Shown piece by piece: positions 20,026 to 29,004 of a DNA stretch of 64,000 nt. The translations under genes were made by a program, and so were the position numbers. Each line of letters starts with the position of its first letter. Within the stretch, counting starts at the first letter, position 1. Under the pieces are notes generated by a model. The model was not told the DNA's origin, ran no database searches, and saw nothing but the letters and a program-made list of their open reading frames with translations. Source of the DNA: Prochlorococcus marinus XMU1419. GTDB lineage: Bacteria; Cyanobacteriota; Cyanobacteriia; PCC-6307; Cyanobiaceae. The DNA lies in contig NZ_JAAORO010000001.1 of assembly GCF_017695955.1 (NCBI RefSeq), positions 310,001-374,000 on the forward strand, read 5' to 3'.

Positions 20026-20886
20026 CTAATTAAAACGTCTAAGGAAATTTTTTTTTGATTTTACTGCATAAAAAATACATAACAAAAGCAATATTAAAAT
20101 TGCACTAAAGCTTCCGATTGGGTTTGGAATATTTTGTGTAAAAGGACCTGCTAAAAAAGAAGGTGTATTTTCTTTGAATTCTATTAATCCGTTATTTATA
20201 AAAAACCAAATTCCCACAAGTCCTCCATGAATTCCTATGCAATTCCATAGAGAACCTTTATCTCTAATTTTTACTAATGATAGAAATATCCCAAGTAAAA
20301 TAAATCCTAAACGTAAACCTATTATGTTCCAAAATGTCTCATTTGATAAATTATGAACAAAGCTAAAAACTATAGCTTGTAAAGCTATTGATATTTTTGT
20401 ACCATATTCAAATTTTAGTTCTTCTAGTAACCAGCCTCTAAAAATTATTTCCTCTGCGAATCCAACACCTAATCCCAGTACAATAGAATTTAATAATATT
20501 ATTGGCGACAATTCACCTATCCAAGAAATATAATTTTTTTGCAATAGTGGTACAAGAATTAGAATTATTAAAAGTAAGGAAAATAAGATACCTTTAGAAA
20601 AATTGACAAAGTTTTTTAAAAATTTGTCTTTAGTTATCCCAAGAAGTATCCAAGCACTTGATTTGTTTCTTTTGATATAAAACCAATACGGGAGTAAAAA
20701 GATAAAGAGAAAGAAAGTAATAATAGTTCCAATTAAGGATAAATTTTCTTCTTCAAAATTAAATAATAAAAGTGGTTGGGATAAAGCCCACCCAATGCCA
20801 TAAAGAATTGGAATAAAAAATATAGTGGATAAAAATCTTGGTCTTAAAAGAAAAAAACTTTTAATTAATATCATTAAATTTTTCAT
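20026..20886 (-). CDS. CPBP-family intramembrane metalloprotease
   Basis: A 286-aa polytopic membrane protein, about eight helices. The abortive-infection/CAAX-protease signature is present: Glu145-Glu146 and Arg150 in EEIIFRGW, then FSFVHNLSN and IGIHGG with the conserved His residues. Members include eukaryotic CAAX prenyl proteases and bacterial proteins involved in bacteriocin self-immunity; the cyanobacterial substrate is unknown. An N-terminal helical extension is also seen. Confidence 0.88.
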   Translation of the reverse strand: MKNLMILIKSFFLLRPRFLSTIFFIPILYGIGWALSQPLLLFNFEEENLSLIGTIITFFLFIFLLPYWFYIKRNKSSAWILLGITKDKFLKNFVNFSKGILFSLLLIILILVPLLQKNYISWIGELSPIILLNSIVLGLGVGFAEEIIFRGWLLEELKFEYGTKISIALQAIVFSFVHNLSNETFWNIIGLRLGFILLGIFLSLVKIRDKGSLWNCIGIHGGLVGIWFFINNGLIEFKENTPSFLAGPFTQNIPNPIGSFSAILILLLLCIFYAVKSKKNFLRRFN

Positions 20887-20909
20887 TTTAGTTTGAATAT
20901 CAATTAACC

Positions 20910-21101
20910 CTAGTCGTTGCCTTTTATTATTCTAACTACTTGTTCAAAAAGTTTTAGCTTTTTCTTTTTACTATAGTTTATGTTTTTTGAAAGATAAGAT
21001 AAATCTTTATAAAATTGCCGAGTTATTTTATCTTCTTTATCACTAGGCCATGGTAAGTCTGATCCTTCTTCATATTCTTCTTTATATCTTTCTTTATTCA
21101 A
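20910..21101 (-). CDS. Small charged protein
   Basis: A 63-aa product: acidic N-terminus (NKERYKEEYEEGSDLPWP) and basic C-terminal half (INYSKKKKLKLFEQVVRIIK). It is 23 nt upstream of the CPBP protease on the same strand, so possibly co-transcribed. Family unknown. Confidence 0.55.
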   Translation of the reverse strand: MNKERYKEEYEEGSDLPWPSDKEDKITRQFYKDLSYLSKNINYSKKKKLKLFEQVVRIIKGND

Positions 21102-21190
21102 AATTTTTTTATATCGTAATATTTTAAATTTTACTTATTGCAAATGCTTAAAAGTGATGTTTATTAAATTTGTGTATTTATTTAAAATTT

Positions 21191-21280
21191 ATGCTAATTA
21201 ATCTTTCAACTTTAATTTTTACATTATTATCTCCATTGCTTATTTTTGCAGTAATAGTATGGGTTTACTTATTTCATTAG
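21191..21280 (+). CDS. Micro-protein, one transmembrane helix
   Basis: A 29-aa ORF that is almost entirely one hydrophobic helix (STLIFTLLSPLLIFAVIVWV). It has the size of cytochrome b6f/photosystem small subunits but matches none I can recall. Confidence 0.4.
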   Translation: MLINLSTLIFTLLSPLLIFAVIVWVYLFH

Positions 21281-21309
21281 GAAGTATTTAAAAAATAAAC
21301 TTAATTAAT

Positions 21310-21405
21310 TTAAGGGTGTATTATGCCTACTTTTTCCAATGCAAATGATAAAACTGCAATAACGGCCATTACTGTTAAGATCTTGTTCTTTTTTATGAAA
21401 TCCAT
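21310..21405 (-). CDS. Micro-protein, one transmembrane helix
   Basis: A 31-aa ORF with a basic start (MDFIKKNK) and a short hydrophobic helix (ILTVMAVIAVLSFAL). The opening resembles the micro-ORF at 14124-14234 (MDFISK...), which hints at a small family of such peptides. Not identified. Confidence 0.4.
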   Translation of the reverse strand: MDFIKKNKILTVMAVIAVLSFALEKVGIIHP

Positions 21406-21479
21406 AATGCATATTAATAATCTATTTATTAAATTCTTATATAAAATAATAAATAATTAAAATTATTATAACAATTAGA

Positions 21480-21620
21480 ATGGAACCAATATATGTAGGA
21501 GATTTACTTCCCTCAATAGCTTCTTATAAAAAGATAATTGAAAAATATGATAAAGGTATAAAAGAAGGGGAATTTTATGAAGAACCTATAGGCGGAGATT
21601 TTAATTACCCTGATTGGTAA
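21480..21620 (+). CDS. Small acidic protein
   Basis: A 46-aa ORF (MEPIYVGDLLPSIASYKKI...) ending in a Pro-Asp-Trp tail. It ends 2 nt before the ATG of the next gene on the same strand, a tight spacing that supports both as an operon. Family unknown. Confidence 0.5.
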   Translation: MEPIYVGDLLPSIASYKKIIEKYDKGIKEGEFYEEPIGGDFNYPDW

Positions 21621-21622
21621 AT

Positions 21623-21805
21623 ATGATTACTACAAAAATAACTTTTGCCTTGGCAGATTGGATTAGAGAGTGGCGTAAGTGCCGAGATAAGAATCCTTCT
21701 ATTGATGAGTGTGTAAAATTTGTTCAGTGGAAATTGGAAGATTATAAACTTTCTGATAGTGATAAAAGAATAATTGAATCTATTTTGCTCTATGAATCTG
21801 AATAA
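21623..21805 (+). CDS. Small hypothetical protein
   Basis: A 60-aa product from ATG 21623 (MITTKITFALADWIREW); TTG 21614 is in frame but overlaps the upstream gene. Helical and charged (DECVKFVQWKLEDYKL). Second gene of a two-gene unit. Family unknown. Confidence 0.5.
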   Translation: MITTKITFALADWIREWRKCRDKNPSIDECVKFVQWKLEDYKLSDSDKRIIESILLYESE

Positions 21806-21947
21806 CTAAAAGATTATAGACTTTATTTTTTATATTTATCTATAAAAAACAAAGGATCATTAAAATTCTCTTACAAATTTAGAAAAAAGTAAATCAGCAT
21901 ATTTACGGATTTACTGAAAATGTAAAAAGGAGTAATTTATAAATGTT

Positions 21948-22242
21948 GAGTTCGGAGGCAATCTAAATGATTGATAGTCCGCCTGAAATTTAGCAAATTC
22001 CAAAATATAGGAAGCGTATTCCTGAGAATGGGATTATTCGAAAATTAAAGTTCAATCAATTAGTCTGATAAGACTTCGCTTTATAATTACTAGCGATAAT
22101 AGGGACTGAAATTATCGAGATAAATCCCCGAATTCACGTATTCTAGGTTTATGAGTAAATAGACTTTTCAATATGTAATTTTATATCCTGTTATTAGGAA
22201 ATTAAATATCAAAAAGGACTGTACCACCAGTCCTTTTTTTTT
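21948..22242 (+). ncRNA. Candidate structured non-coding RNA
   Basis: No ORF of note covers 21806-22313. GAGTTCGG (21948-21955) pairs with CCGAATTC (22128-22135), closing a domain of about 188 nt. Inside are AGGC/GCCT (21956-21959 with 21981-21984) around an AATC/GATT hairpin, ATTCC/GGGAT (22018-22034), AGTCT-GATA-AGACT (22062-22075), TCGCT/AGCGA (22076-22096) and CGATAAT/ATTATCG (22094-22117); the last two exclude each other. A strong terminator follows at 22212-22242. It lacks the conserved cores of RNase P RNA, SRP RNA and tmRNA as I know them; 6S RNA is possible by size, but the separate short hairpins do not look like a 6S rod. A cis-acting leader of pip is the other option. Confidence 0.5.
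22212..22242 (+). terminator. Rho-independent terminator
   Basis: AAAAGGACTG pairs with CAGTCCTTTT around a TACCAC loop and continues into a run of nine Ts. It lies between the candidate ncRNA and pip (ATG at 22314). Confidence 0.9.
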
Positions 22243-22313
22243 AACAAACTACTTCTAAAATAGACTTCTTTTTGGATAATATGGATTTATTAAGTGTTTA
22301 AAAATATTTCACA

Positions 22314-23255
22314 ATGAAAGATCAAGTCTTGTTTCCTAAAATTGAAGTTCGTGAAAAGGGTTTTTTACAAGTAAGTGATATTCATACGATTTATTGGGAA
22401 AGATCAGGCAATCCAAATGGTAAAAAAATACTAGTTATTCATGGAGGCCCAGGAGGAGGAAGTCAACCAAGATATAGAAGATACTTTGATCCAGATAAAT
22501 TCGATATTATTCAATTTGACCAAAGAGGTTGCGGTTCTTCAACTCCTTTCTCAGAATTAAAAGAAAATTCGACTAATCATTTAGTTGATGATATTGAGAA
22601 ATTAAGGATTCTATTAAAAATAGATAGTTGGCATTTGTTTGGTGGATCTTGGGGCTCAACACTTTCACTTATATATGCAATTAAAAATCCATCAAGAGTT
22701 AAAAGCTTAACTTTGCGAGGTATATTTTTATGTAGAAAGTTTGAATTATTATGGTTCTATCAATATGGTGCAAGTGAGATATTCCCTGATGAATTTGAAG
22801 AATATATTTCTGTGATACCAAAAGAAGAAAGAAATGATTTGATAAGTTCTTTTTATAAATATCTAACATCATCAGATGCAAATCTTAGATCAAAAGCAGC
22901 AGCAGCTTGGACAAAATGGGAACTCTCAACTAGTCATTTAATAAATAAAAAATTCGATTTTGATAAGTCTGAAGTTAATTCTTTTTCAGATGCATTTGCA
23001 AGGATCGAATGTCATTATTTTATTAATAATATTTTCTTAGAAGATGATTTTATTTTAAAAAATATAAAAACAATAGAATCGATCCCAACAAAAATTATTC
23101 AAGGTAGGTATGACGTTGTTTGTCCAGTTAGGAGCGCTTGGGATCTAAATAAGAAATTAAATAATTCTGAATTAATTATTGTTAATGATGCTGGTCATTC
23201 AATGAGTGAAAAGGGCATTACTAAAGAATTAATAAAAGCTGTAAAAGGAATTTAA
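22314..23255 (+). CDS. pip: Proline iminopeptidase
   Basis: A 313-aa alpha/beta-hydrolase that releases N-terminal proline from peptides. The oxyanion motif HGGPGGGSQPRYRRYFDP, the nucleophile elbow GGSWGST (Ser at about 112), the acid in GRYDVVCP and the histidine in DAGHS give a complete catalytic triad. Length is normal for the S33 family. It starts 72 nt after a terminator. Confidence 0.94.
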   Translation: MKDQVLFPKIEVREKGFLQVSDIHTIYWERSGNPNGKKILVIHGGPGGGSQPRYRRYFDPDKFDIIQFDQRGCGSSTPFSELKENSTNHLVDDIEKLRILLKIDSWHLFGGSWGSTLSLIYAIKNPSRVKSLTLRGIFLCRKFELLWFYQYGASEIFPDEFEEYISVIPKEERNDLISSFYKYLTSSDANLRSKAAAAWTKWELSTSHLINKKFDFDKSEVNSFSDAFARIECHYFINNIFLEDDFILKNIKTIESIPTKIIQGRYDVVCPVRSAWDLNKKLNNSELIIVNDAGHSMSEKGITKELIKAVKGI

Positions 23256-23287
23256 AATCTTTAAAAAAGAAAATATTCCTTTAAAAA

Positions 23288-23461
23288 TTAAAGGCCATTA
23301 TCTTCAATATTTTGTGCAATACTCCTAAGAAGTTCGACGATATCAGAATCTTTGCATTGAGTATCTTCTTTGAGCAAAATGCACTCGTCTCTAATACTTA
23401 CATTAGTACTCCACCATATACCTGAACTATTGGTATCGTCCCATTCAAATCTTTCAGACAT
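23288..23461 (-). CDS. Small hypothetical protein
   Basis: A 57-aa ORF with ATG at 23461. Tryptophan/serine-rich start (SERFEWDDTNSSGIWWSTNV) and a helical acidic end (DSDIVELLRSIAQNIEDNGL). Convergent with pip. Its composition looks coding; this type of short protein is common in Prochlorococcus. Family unknown. Confidence 0.55.
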   Translation of the reverse strand: MSERFEWDDTNSSGIWWSTNVSIRDECILLKEDTQCKDSDIVELLRSIAQNIEDNGL

Positions 23462-23588
23462 AATTAATAAAATCTAATAGATACATTAAAGCTTGCATTA
23501 GTTCATCGTGGATTTATATATTTAATTTCAAAATTTAAAAAACTTTCCTAGGTGCTCAAAGGAATCTGTAAATTTCTGACAATAAAAT

Positions 23589-25085
23589 TTAGAAATCTAA
23601 TTTCAGTTCGTATTGTTTTTCCTTTTTCTTAGAAACAGTTTTTTTATTATTTATATTTTTTCTAAGTCTTTTTCTAGAGCCATGCTTTAAATAAATTTCT
23701 TTTGAGATATCCCAATATCCATCCTTATTAGTGATTTCCTGAATTTTCTTCTTTGCAGTTCTAGTGCTTTTTGGGATGTCAATTATTGGTCTTATGTAAT
23801 TAATTTGTTCGTATTCTTCTTGATTAAATCTAGATAGTAACCATGGTTCATGAATGAAATTAAGTGATATATCCTTTAATTCTGGTATCCATTTTTTTAT
23901 AAATTTTCCTTGAGGATCATGATCTTTTCCCTGCTTTATAGGATTATAAATTCTATTGGTATTTATAGACGTAGTTCCAGATTGCATTTGGCATTGGTTC
24001 CAATGTATTCCAGGCTCATAATCTACAAATTTATTTGCTAATTCAGAACCTGAATCTTGCCATGGTAGCCATAAATTATAGCTAGCAAAAGACATTAGCA
24101 TCGCTCGCATCCTGAAGTTAATCCATCCATTGAAATTTAATGAACGCATGCATGCATCTATAAAAGGAAAGCCCGTATTACCTGAACTCCATGAATAAAG
24201 TAATTCATTATTTTTTTCTCTAATATTTTTAAAAAAAGGATGGTATTCCCTAAACTCTAGTTCTGGTTCACTTTCAAGTTTCTGAATAAAATGACAATGC
24301 CAAGTTAATCTGCTTTTTAACATCCTAGAATTATTGTTTTTTGATATATTTGCCTTTTTAAAAATTTCTTTTAATGAAATGCATCCCCAACAAATATATG
24401 GGGATAGTCTTGTACAACTATTAAATGATTTTTCTGGGCTAGATATATCTTTTGAATAAGAATCTAATTTATTACTAAAGAAGTATTCCATCCTCTCTAG
24501 ACCTTTCTTTCTTCCACCTTGCATTCTTCCTGGACAAGTTTCTTTTTTAAAGGAAAAAATTTCGTCTGAGGGTATTTCTCCAATATTAAAGTTAATAGAA
24601 TTAATTCTTAATGGAGCTTTAAGTAAGTTTTTTTCGGAATTTTTTTGCCACTTTTTAGACCAATTATTCCTATCTAAATTGCCTCTAAAAACTGAAAATT
24701 GTAGAAATTCCTGCCAAATAATATTCTTGTTTAAAGCCCATTCTCTTACTTTTTGATCTCTCTTATAAGTAAGCCAATCGCCTGTTTCTTGATGGCTATA
24801 TATACCTTTGATTTTAAATTTTGAACTAATTTCATCAAAGATATTAATAACATTCCCAGTCCTAATAATTAATGGTTGTCCAATCTCAGCAAGTGCATTT
24901 CTTAAATCTATTAAACTTTCCTTGCAAAATTGCCATTGTCTATCTGAATGAGTATTTTGGCTCCAAATATCTAACTCAATAATATAAATAGGTAAAATAT
25001 CATTATCTTTTATAGCCTCACAGAGAGCTTCGTTATCAAAAATTCTTAAATCTTTCTTAAACCATAAGATATTTATTTCTTTCAT
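23589..25085 (-). CDS. phr: DNA photolyase / cryptochrome family protein
   Basis: A 498-aa FAD flavoprotein with the N-terminal antenna-binding Rossmann domain (ILWFKKDLRIFDNEAL) and the C-terminal FAD domain (LTWHCHFIQKLE, SSGNTGFPFIDACMRSL, GWINFRMRAMLMSF, QCQMQSGTTSINTNRIYNP). Light-driven repair of cyclobutane dimers is the usual job. A basic C-terminal tail (about 35 Lys/Arg-rich residues) extends past the domain. A cryptochrome function cannot be excluded. It is divergent from tenA across a 90-bp AT-rich spacer. Confidence 0.9.
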   Translation of the reverse strand: MKEINILWFKKDLRIFDNEALCEAIKDNDILPIYIIELDIWSQNTHSDRQWQFCKESLIDLRNALAEIGQPLIIRTGNVINIFDEISSKFKIKGIYSHQETGDWLTYKRDQKVREWALNKNIIWQEFLQFSVFRGNLDRNNWSKKWQKNSEKNLLKAPLRINSINFNIGEIPSDEIFSFKKETCPGRMQGGRKKGLERMEYFFSNKLDSYSKDISSPEKSFNSCTRLSPYICWGCISLKEIFKKANISKNNNSRMLKSRLTWHCHFIQKLESEPELEFREYHPFFKNIREKNNELLYSWSSGNTGFPFIDACMRSLNFNGWINFRMRAMLMSFASYNLWLPWQDSGSELANKFVDYEPGIHWNQCQMQSGTTSINTNRIYNPIKQGKDHDPQGKFIKKWIPELKDISLNFIHEPWLLSRFNQEEYEQINYIRPIIDIPKSTRTAKKKIQEITNKDGYWDISKEIYLKHGSRKRLRKNINNKKTVSKKKEKQYELKLDF

Positions 25086-25174
25086 AATTTTTTCTTTTAA
25101 TCCTAGAAAAATAAGATTAAGTTTGTAGGTAAAAAAAATAAAAAATTTTAGAATAACTAAAAATCAAAAAAAAA

Positions 25175-25798
25175 ATGAAAATAACAAAAAAACTTTGGGA
25201 TGATAATTATGAGATTGCTTTACTAAGTTTAAATACAAAATTTGTTCAAGGTTTAAAGAATGGAAGTCTACCTAAAAATATATTTCAAGAATATTTGGCT
25301 CAAGATTATTTCTTTTTAGAGACTTTTGCTAAAGCTTATGGTCTTGCTGTTTCCAAATCAAAAGATAAGTACTCAATAAGGAAGTTAAGTGAACTCTTAA
25401 TGGGCGTTTCAGAGGAGTTAATACTTCATGAAACGTATGCAAAAGAATGGGATATTGATTTATCTAATAACTATATAAAAAAAACCACTAAAAATTATAC
25501 AGATTTTCTTGATGATATTTCCAAAAGACTTAGCTCAGTTGAAATAATGTTTGCAATGACTCCATGCATGCGACTTTATTCTTGGATAGGAAAAAGTTTG
25601 TATGAGGAGGATTTTGACATTAAATATAAAGAATGGATAATTACTTACTCTGATGAGAGCTTTGAAAAGCTAGCAGATTCACTTGAAAATCTTATTGAGA
25701 CTAATAAAGAAAGATATGATATTAAACAGGCCAAATATTTATACAGGAGAGCTATGGAATTGGAGTTAGATTTTTTTAATGCATATTCAGATTTCTGA
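25175..25798 (+). CDS. tenA: TenA-family aminopyrimidine aminohydrolase
   Basis: A 207-aa all-helical protein of the TenA/thiaminase II family, which salvages thiamin breakdown products by hydrolysing aminopyrimidines. Characteristic segments: FQEYLAQDYFFLETFAKAY, MTPCMRLYSWIG (with the conserved Cys) and the C-terminal YSDESFEKLADSLENL. It lies 49 nt upstream of thiD on the same strand, and thiD acts on the product, so the two form a pyrimidine-salvage operon. Confidence 0.9.
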   Translation: MKITKKLWDDNYEIALLSLNTKFVQGLKNGSLPKNIFQEYLAQDYFFLETFAKAYGLAVSKSKDKYSIRKLSELLMGVSEELILHETYAKEWDIDLSNNYIKKTTKNYTDFLDDISKRLSSVEIMFAMTPCMRLYSWIGKSLYEEDFDIKYKEWIITYSDESFEKLADSLENLIETNKERYDIKQAKYLYRRAMELELDFFNAYSDF

Positions 25799-25847
25799 TT
25801 TAAATTAAAATTTACTTATAGTACTTTCAAAAACGAGTTAATAAATT

Positions 25848-26627
25848 ATGTATTCTAAAATTGCTCTTTCAATAGGCGGTAGTGACTCAGGAGGTGGAGC
25901 AGGCATACAGGCTGACTTGAGAACTTTCATGGCCCTTAAAGTACATGGATGTTCTGTTATTACATGTATTACCGCACAAAATAGTATAGAGGTTACGTGC
26001 GTTCAACCAGTAGAGAAGAATACTTTATTAAATCAATTAGATACTTTATTTGCTGATTTTGGTATTGATGCATTAAAAACTGGAATGTTATTAAATGAAA
26101 GGATAATTAATGATGCTGCTTCAAAATTAAATACATACAAAATAACCAAAATTATTGACCCAGTAATGGTTACAAGAACTGGTTCTAAATTACTGGAAGA
26201 TTCTGCTATTAATGCTTATAAAAAACTCTTATTACCAATTGCTGATTTGGTAACTCCAAATATTTATGAAGCAAATCTACTTTCTGGTTTAGAAATAAGG
26301 AGTAAAGAAGATGTCGAAAATTCAGCAAGAAAAATTATTGCTCTTGGAGCTAAAGCGGTACTTATAAAAGGTGGCGGTTTAAAAAATATGAAAGGGAAGG
26401 ATTTTTTCCTTGATTTAAATGGTAGAAAAGAGTGGCTATTTAATAATTTCATAAATACAAAAAATACCCACGGTAGTGGCTGTACTTTGAGTGCTGCTAT
26501 TTGTGGTTACAAGGCTTTAGGTTTTGATCTATTTGATTCCATACAAAAAGCGAAATTATTTGTTGAGAAATCTTTAGAAAATTCTTATAAAATAGGCTCT
26601 GGCCCTGGTCCCTTAGGCCATCATTAA
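25848..26627 (+). CDS. thiD: Hydroxymethylpyrimidine/phosphomethylpyrimidine kinase
   Basis: A 259-aa ribokinase-fold enzyme that phosphorylates HMP and HMP-P in thiamin synthesis. The N-terminal [20 protein letters not shown] substrate block and the C-terminal anion-hole motif [13 protein letters not shown] (catalytic Cys/anion hole) are intact. Paired with tenA. Confidence 0.96.
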   Translation: MYSKIALSIGGSDSGGGAGIQADLRTFMALKVHGCSVITCITAQNSIEVTCVQPVEKNTLLNQLDTLFADFGIDALKTGMLLNERIINDAASKLNTYKITKIIDPVMVTRTGSKLLEDSAINAYKKLLLPIADLVTPNIYEANLLSGLEIRSKEDVENSARKIIALGAKAVLIKGGGLKNMKGKDFFLDLNGRKEWLFNNFINTKNTHGSGCTLSAAICGYKALGFDLFDSIQKAKLFVEKSLENSYKIGSGPGPLGHH

Positions 26628-26645
26628 TTATTTATAGAAGTGGAG

Positions 26646-26831
26646 TTAGAACCACCATTTTCTATAGGGCTTTTTTAAAAATAAGATTTCTTCAGTCTCC
26701 CATCCTCCCTCCAACCACTCAAGATGCTCAAGTAATAAAGACTCACTTTCCCTTTTGCTTAATTGCCCAATTCTATTAGCAATACCATCGAACCTTATTT
26801 TCATCAATTCCTCAATCTTGATGTTATTCAT
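26646..26831 (-). CDS. Small conserved hypothetical protein
   Basis: A 61-aa product (MNNIKIEELMKIRFDGIANRI...) with a tryptophan-rich end (LEWLEGGWETEEILFLKKPYRKWWF). Convergent with thiD. Family unknown. The 180 bp upstream contain nothing recognisable. Confidence 0.55.
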   Translation of the reverse strand: MNNIKIEELMKIRFDGIANRIGQLSKRESESLLLEHLEWLEGGWETEEILFLKKPYRKWWF

Positions 26832-27013
26832 AGGTTAAATAATAAATTTTTTCTACTCTTACTTGTATACATTTTCTTGTCAACGATTTAATTTTATTTG
26901 TTTACTAGCAGTTCTTAAATATGTATTAAATACAACTTTTTAAAATAGATAGTAATTAAGACTTATTCACATAGATTTAATTAAAGACTAATTTATATAA
27001 AAATACTTTAACT

Positions 27014-27157
27014 ATGAATAAAGAAGAAAAATCTAAGCAAAAAACTATTTTAAATGTAGGCTATTGTGAAACGACCTCTGAATGGCTCAATAGAATCATT
27101 ACTGAACTGGCAGATGAAAATAAAAATTTTGTAGATTTGTCAGTTATTTGTGCTTAA
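27014..27157 (+). CDS. Small hypothetical protein
   Basis: A 47-aa ORF with two cysteines (GYCETTSEWLNRIITELADE ... VICA), ending TAA at 27157, 79 nt before the cupin gene. Plausible coding composition; unidentified. Confidence 0.45.
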   Translation: MNKEEKSKQKTILNVGYCETTSEWLNRIITELADENKNFVDLSVICA

Positions 27158-27236
27158 TTTTTTAGAAAATATAGTTTATTTTGATTTTTTCAGATAGCTT
27201 TGGAGTATAAGATAAATTTAAAAGATATTTTGTGAT

Positions 27237-27704
27237 GTGAATCCTAATAAAAAAAATATAGAGATAATTAAACAATTCAATTTATCTCCTCATCCTGAGG
27301 GTGGATGGTTTAGAGAGATAGTAAGGAGTGAGAATTCTCTAATAAGGGAAGATGGCCAAAGTAGAAACTTTATTACAGGAATTTATTATCTTTTAGAGAG
27401 AGATGTAAAAAGTGCTTGGCACAGAGTAAAAAATGCTGATGAAATTTGGATTTATTTAAGGGGCGATCCTCTGAATTTATGGTGCCTAGATAATGATAAT
27501 AAGTTAATAAGAAATTTAATTTTAGATTCTAATAATCCAGTAGAAATGATCCCATCTGGATATTGGCAAGCTGCAAAAAGTACAGGCGAATTTACTTTAG
27601 TAAGTTGTTGTGTTGGCCCGGGCTTTGATTTTAAAGATTTTGAATTACTCAGAAATACAATTCATACTTCTAGATTGGATAAAGCAATTAATGATCTTAT
27701 TTGA
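27237..27704 (+). CDS. Cupin protein, DUF985 family
   Basis: A 155-aa single-domain cupin with a GTG start. The N-terminal LSPHPEGGWFREIVRS and the central SAWHRVKNADEIWIYLRGDPL correspond to the cupin motifs of DUF985 (Cupin_5). Cupins of this group are dimeric metal-binding barrels of unsettled function. GTG is preferred because the adjacent ATG (27235) is out of frame. Confidence 0.88.
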   Translation: MNPNKKNIEIIKQFNLSPHPEGGWFREIVRSENSLIREDGQSRNFITGIYYLLERDVKSAWHRVKNADEIWIYLRGDPLNLWCLDNDNKLIRNLILDSNNPVEMIPSGYWQAAKSTGEFTLVSCCVGPGFDFKDFELLRNTIHTSRLDKAINDLI

Positions 27705-27774
27705 GACATTTTTTTGTTTATATTTTTGAAATTATCCTCTAGATTTATAAGGCTACTCAATTAATCTATATTTA

Positions 27775-28152
27775 ATGAATCAAAATAATGTCAAAACTAT
27801 TGGTATTAATGATCAACCAAGAAAAGATTCATTTTTAGTATATGTAAATCAGGTTGATGGATTAAAAGGCATCCTTAATAGGGATTTTGCTAAATGGTCG
27901 AATTTTGATAGTTGGGAAAGTATTTCAGTTCAGCAATGGATTTTTTCTAGAGCTTTAGAGGTTTTCAGAGGTAATAAAATTGATATTAAATGCGACTGTT
28001 GTGAACATAATGATTTAATCCCAAATGATTTTGAGAGTATTAAAAAAGAAAAATGTTTTGGAAAAAAAAGTGCTTACATGATTGAAAAAGTTGTAGATGA
28101 AATTGTATTAGCTAAGGCAAGAAGAGAAAGTGATGGTACATACTCTGCGTAA
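27775..28152 (+). CDS. Hypothetical protein with Cys-pair
   Basis: A 125-aa soluble protein. A CDCCEHND cluster at about residues 73-80 could bind a metal. The C-terminal part is helical (SAYMIEKVVDEIVLAKARRE). Not recognised. Confidence 0.6.
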   Translation: MNQNNVKTIGINDQPRKDSFLVYVNQVDGLKGILNRDFAKWSNFDSWESISVQQWIFSRALEVFRGNKIDIKCDCCEHNDLIPNDFESIKKEKCFGKKSAYMIEKVVDEIVLAKARRESDGTYSA

Positions 28153-28188
28153 GATTCATAAATATCTATGGAATGAAAAATCTTTTAT

Positions 28189-28377
28189 TTACCAGTGAAA
28201 ATTATCAGAAGAACCAATCGTTAAATTTCTAGTGGACATTTTATGGAATTTAAAGTGTACTGAATCACTGAACTCCTTTTCATCTGAGTAATTCACAAGA
28301 TCTACTGGGTCGATGTTTTCGTCGAACCATGCATCGTATTCAATATGGTTCGGTTCGGCAAAATAACTCATATCCAA
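28189..28377 (-). CDS. Small hypothetical protein
   Basis: A 62-aa acidic protein (YFAEPNHIEYDAWFDENIDP ...). A second ATG two codons in is an equally good start. First of a run of very small reverse-strand genes leading to the tRNA-Thr. Family unknown. Confidence 0.5.
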   Translation of the reverse strand: MDMSYFAEPNHIEYDAWFDENIDPVDLVNYSDEKEFSDSVHFKFHKMSTRNLTIGSSDNFHW

Positions 28378-28512
28378 TTAATAGCTACCAAAAAGCATAT
28401 AAACGGTACATGCGATACCAAATTAAATTCTCACTTTATTAAAAATCCATATTTTTAAATTTTTAATAAAGATTAGTTGCTAATAGATAAGAAAAAGAAA
28501 AAAAAAGAATAA

Positions 28513-28695
28513 CTAAATTGAGATCCTATCAAGCATCAATACATCCTGAGCTTTGATCGTATCCATCTTCTCTTCATCTGGATTTTTATAAGATTCAATT
28601 TCATCTTGAATTTTTCTCTTGTAAATTCCTTTGATATAGTCCATTTCTATTTTGTCTTTGTCCAGTATTGAGAATGGTGATCTTTTAAAATTCAT
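28513..28695 (-). CDS. Small hypothetical protein
   Basis: A 60-aa charged protein (NFKRSPFSILDKDKIEMDYI ...), preceded by AGGAG 8 nt before the ATG, a good ribosome-binding site. Probably co-transcribed with the 45-aa gene at 28861, 28 nt upstream. Family unknown. Confidence 0.55.
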   Translation of the reverse strand: MNFKRSPFSILDKDKIEMDYIKGIYKRKIQDEIESYKNPDEEKMDTIKAQDVLMLDRISI

Positions 28696-28723
28696 AACTT
28701 TCTCCTAAATAAATAAAATTTAA

Positions 28724-28861
28724 TCAGCTCCAGTTTTTATCAGATTCAACAAAGCTATCCAATGTTTGCTGATTTCTGATTTCTTCCTCAAGAAGTTCTT
28801 CCTCTGATCTTTCTTCAATCTCAGATTTATAATCTTCTTTTAGTGTGGATTTCGTAGACAT
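28724..28861 (-). CDS. Small acidic helical protein
   Basis: A 45-aa ORF with ATG at 28861: highly acidic helix (DYKSEIEERSEEELLEEEIR) ending DSFVESDKNWS. It starts 26 nt after a perfect 14-bp palindrome (28887-28900). Family unknown. Confidence 0.5.
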   Translation of the reverse strand: MSTKSTLKEDYKSEIEERSEEELLEEEIRNQQTLDSFVESDKNWS

Positions 28862-28886
28862 TTTCTCATGACGACTACATCTATGT

Positions 28887-28900
28887 TCTAACTAGTTAGA
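28887..28900. promoter_or_regulatory. 14-bp perfect palindrome, possible operator
   Basis: TCTAACTAGTTAGA, centred about 32 nt upstream of the ATG of the reverse-strand gene starting at 28861. Possible binding site for a dimeric regulator; binder unknown. Confidence 0.35.
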
Positions 28901-29004
28901 GTGGTCATCCGACTAACAAATATGTACGGTTTGAGGAACTCCCATATACGGATAAAGGACCAACAATTGAATTTGAATATGGGTAGAATGTGATCAATTT
29001 ATAA

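Noticed and set aside
21948-22242. tmRNA or RNase P RNA
   Set aside because: No tag-peptide reading frame, tRNA-like ends or RNase P core (GAGGAAAGTCCGGGC-type) could be found, so only a generic ncRNA is called.
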